From an uncultured Prevotella sp. (lineage in GTDB: Bacteria > Bacteroidota > Bacteroidia > Bacteroidales > Bacteroidaceae), in contig USSA01000041.1 in assembly GCA_900557255.1 (NCBI GenBank), forward strand, positions 1-20,534: a stretch of DNA of 20,534 nt, read 5' to 3'. Below the pieces are notes generated by a model. It saw nothing but the letters and a program-made list of their open reading frames with translations, was not told the origin of the DNA and did not search any database. Made by a program: the position numbers and the translations under genes. Below are positions 8,468 to 16,240 of the stretch, piece after piece; position 1 is the first letter of the stretch, and each line of letters starts with the position of its first letter.

Positions 8468-9082
8468 ATGGTAATAAAGAATCTCGAAAACAAAATCAAG
8501 TTGGTGATGATTATCTGTTCACTCTTCCTTGTGGGCTGCATCATCATCTGTATCTCCAGCATTTGGACAGCCAAGCAAATGGTTTCAGATGCTCATCAGA
8601 AAGTGTACGTGTTGGATGGCAATGTTCCTATTCTCGTTCAGCGCAGCACCATGGAAGAAACGCTCGATGTGGAAGCAAAGAGTCATGTGGAGATGTTCCA
8701 TCATTACTTCTTCACTCTTGCGCCAGATGACAAGTACATCAAATATACAATGGATAAAGCCATGTATCTGGTCGATGAAACGGGTCTTGCGCAGTACAAT
8801 ACGTTGAAGGAGAAAGGCTTCTACTCAAACATCATGGGTACGAGTGCCGTATTCAGTATCTTCTGTGACAGTATCAAGTTCGACAAGGAGAAGATGGAGT
8901 TCACCTACTATGGCAGACAGCGTATTGAGCGACGCACAAGCATTCTTACCAGAGAACTTGTGACGGCAGGTCATTTGAAGCGTGTTCCCCGTACTGACAA
9001 CAACCCACATGGTTTGCTCATCACCAACTGGAGAACCCTTCTCAATAAGGATATAGAACAAAAGACCAAACTGACATATTGA
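8468..9082 (+). CDS. traK: TraK, VirB8-like conjugation protein
   Basis: This 204-aa bitopic inner-membrane protein has a short basic cytoplasmic N-terminus, one membrane span at about residues 11-33, and a periplasmic domain containing EMFHHYFFTLAPDDKYI, GFYSNIMGTSAVFSIFCDSI and RRTSILTRELVTAG. These match the Bacteroidetes TraK family, the functional equivalent of VirB8/TrbF, which nucleates channel assembly. AAGG (8463-8466) just before the ATG may serve as a weak ribosome site. Its stop at 9080-9082 is followed after 1 nt by the next ATG. Confidence 0.9.
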   Translation: MVIKNLENKIKLVMIICSLFLVGCIIICISSIWTAKQMVSDAHQKVYVLDGNVPILVQRSTMEETLDVEAKSHVEMFHHYFFTLAPDDKYIKYTMDKAMYLVDETGLAQYNTLKEKGFYSNIMGTSAVFSIFCDSIKFDKEKMEFTYYGRQRIERRTSILTRELVTAGHLKRVPRTDNNPHGLLITNWRTLLNKDIEQKTKLTY

Positions 9083-9083
9083 T

Positions 9084-9506
9084 ATGGGATGGAAGAAAAT
9101 GTTTATCGGTGAAAAGATGCCGGACAAAGATGATCCTCTATATCGTCAGAGATATGAGACTGAGGTGAAGGCAGGACGCAAGTTTGCCAAGACTATGAAG
9201 CTTGATGTGCTTGCAGCCAAGGTACAACTGTTTGCTAATGACCATAAACTGTTGTTCCTCTACCTTGTATTTGGTTTCATAATCTTCTGTTTTTGTCTGA
9301 ACATCTACAGGATGGTAGTGGTGTATAGTCATCAACAGTCAAGACAAAGTGCTACGGAAAGGCAAGAGCAGATGTTGCGTCTGCGACACAGCAAAGTCTG
9401 GAAAGCTGTTGAAAATGCCAACACCACGCATCCTACCATGAATAGAGATAATCAAAAGAATAATAACGAAAAGATAGAAAACGATGGACGCATTGAAAAA
9501 GATTAA
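9084..9506 (+). CDS. TraL-position small single-span membrane protein
   Basis: This 140-aa protein has a charged N-terminus, one strong membrane span at about residues 55-80 and a hydrophilic C-terminus rich in Gln, Asn, Glu and Lys. In Bacteroidetes tra loci the slot between traK and traM is occupied by TraL, a small one-span inner-membrane protein of about 100 aa. This one fits by place and topology but is longer and the primary sequence is not diagnostic, so the symbol is withheld. Translation is coupled: start 1 nt after the traK stop, and its last 23 nt overlap the traM start. Confidence 0.8.
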   Translation: MGWKKMFIGEKMPDKDDPLYRQRYETEVKAGRKFAKTMKLDVLAAKVQLFANDHKLLFLYLVFGFIIFCFCLNIYRMVVVYSHQQSRQSATERQEQMLRLRHSKVWKAVENANTTHPTMNRDNQKNNNEKIENDGRIEKD

Positions 9507-10683
9507 CTGGAAACAGCCCAAGTATATGATACCGCTTATCATTTACTTCCCTCTGTTGTTTGTCGGCTACTTCGTCATTGACCTCTTTCATACGGAGAAG
9601 GCTGAGATTCCTGATGGTCTCACTACGACCGAGTATCTTAATCCAGACCTGCCTGATGCCAAGATGAAGGGAGACGGTATTGGTAACAAGTATGAGAGTA
9701 TGCTCAAATCATACGGTAAGATAGACGATTATTCAGCAGTAGGAAACATTGAACGCAATGAAGAAGATACCAAGGAAGAATATGATACAAAGTACTCAGA
9801 TGAAGAACGTAAACAGGTGGAAGCCCAGGAAGCCGAGAAACTCTCTGAGATGCAAAGGCAGTTACAGGAGAGCGCACTGAAAGGCCAGGAAATCGCCAAA
9901 GGCAACAATTCTGCAGAAAATGATCGCTTAGCTCGTGGCAAACAGCGTGAGCAGGAGGCGATGGAAGAACTCAATCGAGCCATTGCCCAGGCAAGGATTC
10001 AGGCTCAGCAGGTCTCTACCCCATCCATGCAGGCTGAAGTAACTGCCAAAACGGGCGATGCCAAGGAAGGAAAGGTTGAAATTCCGGAAAAGAAGAAGAC
10101 CGATGATGAACCGCATGAGGTAGTCAAGAAGGTCAAGGTGACTTCCGACTACTTCAACACCTTGTGCGACAATGACAAGGAAGCAGGACTTATCAAAGCT
10201 ATCATAGACGAGAACATCAAGGCGGTGGATGGATCAAGAGTAAGACTTCGTCTGCTCGATGATATTGTCATCAATGAAGCCGTCATTCATAAAGGCTCCT
10301 ACATCTATGCCACCATGAGCGGCTTCGGTTCACAGCGTGTTAAGGGCACAGTCAAGAGTATCATGGTAGATGATGACATCGTCAAGGTAAACCTTTCGCT
10401 CTATGATACCGACGGACTTGAAGGATTATATGTACCAAGCAGCCAGTTCAGAGAGACCACAAAAGATGTTGGTAGCGGTGCTTTGAGCAACACTTCAACC
10501 CTTACCAACAGTACATCTACTGGAGGTGGCAATCTGGCATCCTGGGGAGCACAAGCCGTTACCAATGCCGTTCAGAAGACAAGCAACGCCATCAGCAAGG
10601 CCATCAAGAAGAACTCAGCCAAGCTGAAATATGGAACCTTTGTGTATCTCATCAATTCACGTTCAAACCAGAAAGATAAATAA
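9484..10683 (+). CDS. traM: TraM, VirB10-like conjugation protein
   Basis: This 399-aa protein bridges inner and outer membranes in the conjugation channel. It has a short cytoplasmic N-terminus, a membrane span at about residues 14-33, a charged linker (about 90-178) dense in Glu, Gln and Lys that is likely coiled coil, and a C-terminal TraM domain (about 218-395) with VRLRLLDDIVINEAVIHKG, GSYIYATMSGFGSQRV and LYDTDGLEGLYVP. The last three stretches are characteristic of Bacteroidetes TraM. The Ser/Thr/Gly-rich region at 330-350 is probably flexible. It starts inside the upstream gene, in another frame. Confidence 0.93.
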   Translation: MDALKKINWKQPKYMIPLIIYFPLLFVGYFVIDLFHTEKAEIPDGLTTTEYLNPDLPDAKMKGDGIGNKYESMLKSYGKIDDYSAVGNIERNEEDTKEEYDTKYSDEERKQVEAQEAEKLSEMQRQLQESALKGQEIAKGNNSAENDRLARGKQREQEAMEELNRAIAQARIQAQQVSTPSMQAEVTAKTGDAKEGKVEIPEKKKTDDEPHEVVKKVKVTSDYFNTLCDNDKEAGLIKAIIDENIKAVDGSRVRLRLLDDIVINEAVIHKGSYIYATMSGFGSQRVKGTVKSIMVDDDIVKVNLSLYDTDGLEGLYVPSSQFRETTKDVGSGALSNTSTLTNSTSTGGGNLASWGAQAVTNAVQKTSNAISKAIKKNSAKLKYGTFVYLINSRSNQKDK

Positions 10684-10698
10684 TAAACATATACGAAT

Positions 10699-11550
10699 AT
10701 GAAGACTATCAAGAAATTCTGCGCATTGGTAGTATGCGCATTAGCCTCTCTCCCATCCATGGCACAACAGACGTATCAGGAAATGGAGCAGCTAACCATC
10801 AATGAGAATGTCACAACAGTCATTACCGCCTCTGAGCCAGTACGCTTCGTTGATATTTCTACGGATGCAGTGGTCGGCGACCAGCCAATCAACAATACCA
10901 TTCGTCTGAAACCCAAGGAAGGTGCAGCCGTACATGCCGATGGTGACATCCTTGCTATAGTGACGATAGTTACCGAGCGTTACAGAACCCAGTATGCTCT
11001 GATATACACTACACGAATGCAGGAAGCAGTCACAGACAAACAGATACTTGCCTCTGAGAAGATTCCATACCATAATCCTTCTGTATCAATGAGTACTGAG
11101 GATATGACCAGATATGCCCGAAAGATATGGAACTCACCGGCAAGAATACGAAACGTGAGCACCAAGCAGCACAGAATGACCATGAGGTTGAACAACATCT
11201 ACTCTGTTGGAGAATACTTCTTCATTGATTTCAGCATTGAGAACCGTACCAATATCCGCTTTGACATTGATGAGATGCGTATCAAACTGAATGACAAGAA
11301 GGTTTCCAAGGCAACTAATGCCCAGATGATTGAGCTTACGCCAGCTATGGTGCTTGACCAGTCCAAGACCTTCAAATATGGTTATAGAAACGTTCTCGTC
11401 CTGAAAAAGATGACATTCCCTAACGACAAGGTGCTGACTATTGAGATTTCAGAGAAGCAGATTAGCGGAAGAACTATCAGTCTGGATATAGACTACGAAG
11501 ATGTTCTGTATGCCGACTCATACAATTCATATTTAATGATGGAGGAATAA
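10699..11550 (+). CDS. traN: TraN, VirB9-like conjugation protein (DUF4138)
   Basis: This 283-aa exported protein is the Bacteroidetes equivalent of VirB9, part of the outer-membrane core complex that binds TraM. It has a signal peptide at about residues 1-22 (ending PSMA|Q). The body is beta-rich, with VTTVITASEPVRFVDIS near the start, a DGDILAIVTIVTERYRTQYALIY stretch, and YFFIDFSIENRTNIRFDIDEMR in the C-terminal half, typical of TraN/DUF4138. It is preceded by traM after 15 nt and followed by traO after 4 nt. Confidence 0.92.
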   Translation: MKTIKKFCALVVCALASLPSMAQQTYQEMEQLTINENVTTVITASEPVRFVDISTDAVVGDQPINNTIRLKPKEGAAVHADGDILAIVTIVTERYRTQYALIYTTRMQEAVTDKQILASEKIPYHNPSVSMSTEDMTRYARKIWNSPARIRNVSTKQHRMTMRLNNIYSVGEYFFIDFSIENRTNIRFDIDEMRIKLNDKKVSKATNAQMIELTPAMVLDQSKTFKYGYRNVLVLKKMTFPNDKVLTIEISEKQISGRTISLDIDYEDVLYADSYNSYLMMEE

Positions 11551-11554
11551 GACG

Positions 11555-12070
11555 ATGAAGAAATACATATTGTCATTGATGATGGGACTGTGCGTTTCAG
11601 TCTCATCATTCGCCCAGAGCCATAACGACCGCATATCCGTAGGTGTAGGTGCTTTGTATCAGAGAGGTTTGGATGCCACAATCTCATGGGAACATGAAAC
11701 ACGCTACCACAATGCATGGGAGTACTTTGTCAACGGCTACATCAAATGGGATGAATGTGCGTCATGCAGACACGTCTGCCCAGAGTCGTTTTGGAACAAC
11801 TACCGAACATGGGGAATAGGTGCTGCCTACAAACCATGTGTGGCAAGAGGAAGGAACAACTACGGAAACCTCCGTATTGGCGCAAGTGCAGGCAGTGACA
11901 CAGACAAGTTCGTCGGTGGCTTGCATGTAGGTTACGAGCATAACTTTGCCCTACGTCATGGATGGGGATTGTTTGTTCAAGCCAAATGTGATCTCACTCT
12001 TCCCAAACGGGAAGACTTGTTTCGTACTGGCATCGTGATAGGATTCAAGATACCCACATTAAAGAAATAG
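11555..12070 (+). CDS. traO: TraO, outer-membrane conjugation protein
   Basis: This 171-aa exported protein has a signal peptide (MKKYILSLMMGLCVSVSSFA|Q). The mature part alternates polar and aromatic residues as in a small outer-membrane beta barrel, ending in an aromatic/hydrophobic strand (VIGFKIPTLKK). A Cys group (C68, C71, C75, C95 and one near the C-terminus) inside an exported protein suggests disulfides. The NNYRTWGIGAAYKPCV stretch is typical of Bacteroidetes TraO. It is placed as expected after traN. Confidence 0.88.
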   Translation: MKKYILSLMMGLCVSVSSFAQSHNDRISVGVGALYQRGLDATISWEHETRYHNAWEYFVNGYIKWDECASCRHVCPESFWNNYRTWGIGAAYKPCVARGRNNYGNLRIGASAGSDTDKFVGGLHVGYEHNFALRHGWGLFVQAKCDLTLPKREDLFRTGIVIGFKIPTLKK

Positions 12071-12075
12071 CAACA

Positions 12076-12723
12076 ATGAAGATACTACATATCATTTGTG
12101 CTACTCTCATGGCAGTAGCATTTGCCTCATGCGATGAGCATCGAGACTTTCCTGATACGGCAATGAAGACCTGCGACATCCTCTGTACGGATGGCAAGGT
12201 GGTGAGGTTCGAGGAAGTTAAGTCACAAAACAAGACCCCTATTGCCGTAGTGTTCTATGTGAATCAGAACGAGGACATACAAGGCACAGGCTATGCTGTC
12301 TATCTAAAGGACATTGAGCCGTTTGCATACTCAGACTCTCTCGGAATGAAGCATAACACATCAGCTGATATTGCAGCATTCGATGGCAATGGAAATACGC
12401 ATGCCATGTATTCCACTGGCACTTCTCCTGCAGCTTCAGCAGTCTTTGACATGTGGCAATATGGTCAGAGTGCCTACATCCCTTCCGTTGCTCAGATCAA
12501 ACTCTTGTATCAAGCACGCAGTGTGGTTAATACGTATATTCGCAAGTGCGGTGGCGATGTGATTCCAGACAATCCGGATGAGTGTTGGTATTGGACTTCG
12601 ACAGAGGTGAATGGCCAGGAAACAGCCAAAGCATGGTTGTACTCGTTAGCATCAGGAGCGCTTCAAGAAACACCAAAGACGCAAGCACATAAAGTCCGTC
12701 CAATCATTACTTTATATAATTAG
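12076..12723 (+). CDS. Lipoprotein with DUF1566/Lcl-type C-terminal domain
   Basis: This 215-aa protein carries a lipoprotein signal peptide, with the predicted lipidated Cys at residue 19 (VAFASC) followed by acidic D-E, which in Bacteroidetes can favour surface export. The C-terminal third reads WYWTSTEVNGQETAKAW...KAHKVRPII in outline, the pattern of DUF1566/Lcl-type domains (YW[ST]STE ... AW ... VRP[IV]). Such domains occur in fimbrial-tip and adhesin-like proteins. In a tra operon between traO and the coupling protein it may act on the cell surface in mating-pair recognition or stabilisation; that is inference. It starts 5 nt after traO. Confidence 0.82.
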   Translation: MKILHIICATLMAVAFASCDEHRDFPDTAMKTCDILCTDGKVVRFEEVKSQNKTPIAVVFYVNQNEDIQGTGYAVYLKDIEPFAYSDSLGMKHNTSADIAAFDGNGNTHAMYSTGTSPAASAVFDMWQYGQSAYIPSVAQIKLLYQARSVVNTYIRKCGGDVIPDNPDECWYWTSTEVNGQETAKAWLYSLASGALQETPKTQAHKVRPIITLYN

Positions 12724-12759
12724 CATTAAATATTCACTATAACACAAGAATAAGGTTTC

Positions 12760-14946
12760 ATGGAGGAAACAAAAGAATTACAGACCATGTATAAGATATT
12801 CCGCTGTCTGATATACTTATCATTGATAGTGGAGTTCTTTGAGTATGCTATAGACCCAGCGTTGCTTGACTATTGGGGTGGCATTGTTTGTGACATTCAT
12901 AGCCGTGTAAAGAGGTGGTTCATCTATCTGGATGGCAACCTTGTATGGAGCAAACTTGCTACCATCGTGCTTATCTGTATCACCTGCATTGGCACCCGAA
13001 ACAAGAAACACTTGGAATTTGATGCTCGCCGTCAGGTGTTCTATCCGTTGGTGGGTGGACTGTTCGTTACCATTCTGTCTGTATGGCTTTTCGGTCATCG
13101 TATGGATATGAGGTTCTATACCATCAGTCTGAACATCTGGCTTTACATGGCTGCTTCTATTCTTGGTACCATCTGCATCCATGTTGCCCTCGACAATATC
13201 TCCAAGTTCCTGAAGGAAGGATTGCTCAAAGACCGTTTCAACTTCGAGAACGAGTCTTTTGAGCAATGCCAGGAACTGCAGGAGAACAAGTATAGTGTAA
13301 ATATCCCGATGCGCTATTACTACAAGGGCAAGTTCCGCAAAGGTTGGGTGAATATCGTGAATCCTTTCCGAGGAACATGGGTAGTCGGTACTCCTGGTTC
13401 CGGTAAGACTTTCTCCATCATTGAGCCGTTCATCCGCCAGCACAGTGCAAAGGGCTTTGCTATGGTTGTCTATGATTACAAGTTCCCGACTCTTGCGCAG
13501 AAGCTGTATTATCACTACAAGATAAATCAGAAAGCCGGGAAGGTGCCACAAGGATGCAAGTTCAATATCATCAACTTTGTGGATGTGGAGTATTCCAGAC
13601 GTGTAAATCCTATTCAGCAGAAATACATCGGCAACCTTGCTGCAGCCAGTGAAACGGCTGAAACTCTGTTGGAGTCTTTGCAGAAAGGTAAGAAGGAAGG
13701 TGGTGGCGGTAGCGACCAGTTCTTCCAAACATCAGCGGTCAACTTCCTGGCAGCTTGTATCTATTTCTTTGTCAACTACAAGAAGGTGCCATACGACAAG
13801 AACGGCAATCCTCTTATTGCTGAGATGACAACAGAGCCAAAGACTCATCGTCCGAAACCTACTGGCAGAGTCTTTGACCATACCGGCAGAGAGGTGGAAC
13901 CAGAGTATTGGTTGGGCAAGTACAGTGACATGCCACATATCCTTTCGTTCCTTAATCTCGATTACCAGACTATCTTTGAGGTTTTGGAAACAGACCCAGA
14001 GGTTGCTCCTCTCCTCGGTCCTTTCCAGACTGCCATGAAGAATAAGGCTATGGAACAGTTGGAAGGTATGATTGGTACGCTCCGTGTCTATACCTCACGA
14101 TTGGCTACCAAGGAGTCATATTGGATATTCCATAAGGATGGTGATGATTTTGACCTGAAGGTGTCTGATCCTAAGAATCCGTCATATCTGCTCATAGCCA
14201 ATGACCCAGAGATGGAAAGTATCATTGGTGCGTTGAATGCTTTGATTCTGAACCGTCTTGTTACCCGTGTCAACACTGGCCAGGGCAAGAATATTCCTGT
14301 CAGCATCATCGTGGACGAGTTGCCTACGCTCTACTTCCACAAGATTGACCGACTTATCGGTACTGCCCGAAGCAATAAGGTAAGCGTGGCTCTCGGTTTT
14401 CAGGAGCTGCCACAGCTTGAATCTGACTACGGCAAGGTAGGTATGCAGAAGGTTATCACCACAGTCGGTAACGTAGTGAGTGGTTCAGCAAGAGCAAAAG
14501 AGACATTGGAATGGCTCTCCAACGACATTTTCGGCAAGATAGTTCAGTTAAAGAAAGGTGTGACCATCGACCGTGACAAGACCTCCATCAATCTCAATGA
14601 GAACATGGACAGCCTTGTTCCTGCAAGTAAAATCTCAGACATGCCTACAGGTTGGATATGCGGTCAGTCTGCTCGTGACTTCATAAAGACAAAGACCGGG
14701 CGAGGCGACAGCATGAACATCCAGGAGTCGGCAGAGTTCCAGACCTCTAAGTTCTATTGCAAGACGGACTTCGATATGATGAAGATTGCTGAGGAAGAAG
14801 CTGACTATGCGAACTACAAGATACCGAAGTTCTACACCTTCCCATCCAAGGATGCCAAGGAGCGAATCCTATATCAGAATTTCGTAAGTGTAAACCTCGA
14901 TGTCAAGAATATGATTGACGAGATAAACAAATTCAAGATAAAATGA
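12760..14946 (+). CDS. Type IV coupling protein (VirD4/TraG-type DNA pump; MobC-like in Bacteroidetes nomenclature)
   Basis: This 728-aa inner-membrane ATPase couples the relaxase-DNA complex to the secretion channel. The N-terminal region has membrane segments at about residues 13-30, 64-78, 94-112 and 121-143. Walker A is GTPGSGKT (210-217) and Walker B is SIIVDE (515-520), followed by LPTLYFHKIDRLIGTARSNK and GFQELPQLE, typical of VirD4-family motor domains in Bacteroidetes. The length is normal. The ATG is 36 nt after the lipoprotein gene, with AAGG (12753-12756) upstream. The stop overlaps the lysozyme start (ATGA). A relaxase gene was not found in the window. Confidence 0.93.
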   Translation: MEETKELQTMYKIFRCLIYLSLIVEFFEYAIDPALLDYWGGIVCDIHSRVKRWFIYLDGNLVWSKLATIVLICITCIGTRNKKHLEFDARRQVFYPLVGGLFVTILSVWLFGHRMDMRFYTISLNIWLYMAASILGTICIHVALDNISKFLKEGLLKDRFNFENESFEQCQELQENKYSVNIPMRYYYKGKFRKGWVNIVNPFRGTWVVGTPGSGKTFSIIEPFIRQHSAKGFAMVVYDYKFPTLAQKLYYHYKINQKAGKVPQGCKFNIINFVDVEYSRRVNPIQQKYIGNLAAASETAETLLESLQKGKKEGGGGSDQFFQTSAVNFLAACIYFFVNYKKVPYDKNGNPLIAEMTTEPKTHRPKPTGRVFDHTGREVEPEYWLGKYSDMPHILSFLNLDYQTIFEVLETDPEVAPLLGPFQTAMKNKAMEQLEGMIGTLRVYTSRLATKESYWIFHKDGDDFDLKVSDPKNPSYLLIANDPEMESIIGALNALILNRLVTRVNTGQGKNIPVSIIVDELPTLYFHKIDRLIGTARSNKVSVALGFQELPQLESDYGKVGMQKVITTVGNVVSGSARAKETLEWLSNDIFGKIVQLKKGVTIDRDKTSINLNENMDSLVPASKISDMPTGWICGQSARDFIKTKTGRGDSMNIQESAEFQTSKFYCKTDFDMMKIAEEEADYANYKIPKFYTFPSKDAKERILYQNFVSVNLDVKNMIDEINKFKIK

Positions 14947-15476
14947 TTTTCAGAAAGATAATATTATTCCTGCTTATATCACTGAGCCTGGTTGTGAATG
15001 TCCAGGCTCGAATGCCGACAGAGCGACCGGCATCAACACCGGCATCCATATTCGAGTTGCCACCTTTCGAGCGTGCGGTATGCTGTATCAGGTTCTATGA
15101 AGGCATGCACCGAGCTAAGGACTATCCTTATGTAGGTTATGGACATAAGCTCAGACCTGGAGAACGTTACTCAGCTAATATGTCAACATATGAAGCAGAG
15201 CAACTTCTTCGTAAAGACCTCAGAGAGTTATGCGCTATGTTTCGTTCCTATGGTCAAGACTCCCTACTCCTTGCTGCATTATCATATAATATCGGACCAT
15301 ACAAGGTGACCGGATATAAAGGCAAATACCCTAAAAGTTCTGTTTTAAAGAAACTCGAAGTAGGCAACCGGAACATCAGAGACGATTATGTGAACCATTG
15401 CCATTGGCGAGGGAAACGAATCCCTTCCATTGAGCGCAGACGTTATGCAGAACTCATGTTATTATTTACTCCATGA
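14943..15476 (+). CDS. Exported phage-type lysozyme (GH24-like muramidase) of the transfer operon
   Basis: This 177-aa peptidoglycan hydrolase is likely to open the wall locally for channel assembly. It has a hydrophobic signal sequence or anchor at residues 1-22, then a Pro/Thr-rich linker. The catalytic region contains IRFYEGMHRAKDYPYVGYGHKL: E53 is the likely catalytic Glu, D60 a possible second acid, and GYGH (65-68) matches the GH24 core. The Thr that normally precedes that motif is replaced by Tyr, as I recall for related Bacteroidetes lysozymes. A later ALSYNIGPYKVTG fits the C-terminal helices. It overlaps both neighbours by 4 nt (ATGA), so its translation is probably coupled to the coupling protein. 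Confidence 0.88.
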   Translation: MIFRKIILFLLISLSLVVNVQARMPTERPASTPASIFELPPFERAVCCIRFYEGMHRAKDYPYVGYGHKLRPGERYSANMSTYEAEQLLRKDLRELCAMFRSYGQDSLLLAALSYNIGPYKVTGYKGKYPKSSVLKKLEVGNRNIRDDYVNHCHWRGKRIPSIERRRYAELMLLFTP

Positions 15477-15994
15477 CAGAAAACGAACCAATCAAAACTG
15501 TTTCAGACGGTATCACATTCCTATCCACTGGTAGATATTATGATGGTATCAACCGGTGGGTAGCACATAAACTGAAAGATGGAGACCATGATGCCATAGA
15601 CTATGCTGCTCGCCAGATAGCAAAGCTGTTACCTCAAAATGCGGTTCTCGTTCCAATTCCAGGACATCATGGCAAAGCCGAACAAACCATGGAGTTGGCA
15701 AGGGCTATCTCGTCATATACTCACCTCCCTATCGTTGATGCCCTTCGTGGCATAGAGCGAAACTCACAATATAATGCCAAGAAAAGTGGCCAGACGCTTT
15801 CTGCCGAAGATATGGGGTTCTACAGATATAAAGACTTGCCCTCAAATCGTACACCTTATCTCATCGACAATGTAGTAGATACAGGCAATACCGCTAAGGC
15901 AGCTATCAGAGCACTTGGCAGTGGAACAGTTGCATCATTTGCTATGAGCGATACTCTTCTACAAAGAGAAGAAACCAGAAGTCTTCGTCGATAA
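15473..15994 (+). CDS. Phosphoribosyltransferase-like protein (ComF-like)
   Basis: This 173-aa cytoplasmic protein has a type I PRTase core. The PRPP-binding loop is IDNVVDTGNT (131-140), preceded by a beta strand, with VLVPIPGHHGKAEQT (58-72) upstream as in ComF-like proteins and LRGIERNSQYNAKKSGQ in the middle. No zinc finger and no signal peptide are seen. The substrate cannot be told. It overlaps the lysozyme stop by 4 nt, so it belongs to the transfer operon and is likely co-translated. ComF proteins have been tied to DNA uptake, and a role in handling incoming single-stranded DNA or nucleotides is possible but speculative. Confidence 0.83.
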   Translation: MTENEPIKTVSDGITFLSTGRYYDGINRWVAHKLKDGDHDAIDYAARQIAKLLPQNAVLVPIPGHHGKAEQTMELARAISSYTHLPIVDALRGIERNSQYNAKKSGQTLSAEDMGFYRYKDLPSNRTPYLIDNVVDTGNTAKAAIRALGSGTVASFAMSDTLLQREETRSLRR

Positions 15995-16015
15995 CACAAT
16001 TATAAAGATTGATTT

Positions 16016-16240
16016 ATGCCCAAACCAAGAAAGAAACAAATAAAGCCAATCGCAACTGCAACAATCTATCATTGTAAGGATTGTGCTAAAAGTTACGATT
16101 GGCATAGCAAAGCTTTAGACGGTCACCTTATCCTGTGTCGTTGTCCACACAAGCAGGAAGGTGGTCGCTATTGTATATTCCTTAATGACCCACAATGTGA
16201 GCATTTTATAATGAGACTTGAATATGTACAAACTCCTTAA
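16016..16240 (+). CDS. Small Cys-rich protein, unknown function
   Basis: This 74-aa protein has a basic Lys-rich N-terminus (MPKPRKKQIKP) and six cysteines (C20, C23, C41, C43, C53, C61) plus His residues, a likely zinc-binding fold. There is no signal peptide, so a cytoplasmic nucleic-acid-binding or regulatory role is possible. It follows the PRTase gene after 21 nt and appears to be the last gene of the plus-strand block. Its TAA (16238-16240) overlaps the stop codon of the convergent minus-strand gene. Confidence 0.65.
   Translation: MPKPRKKQIKPIATATIYHCKDCAKSYDWHSKALDGHLILCRCPHKQEGGRYCIFLNDPQCEHFIMRLEYVQTP

Noticed and set aside
12820..13728. Long minus-strand open frame (302 codons) inside the coupling-protein gene
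   Set aside because: It is antisense to a gene with clear Walker motifs. Its protein has no recognisable motif, and such frames arise from the codon bias of the real gene.
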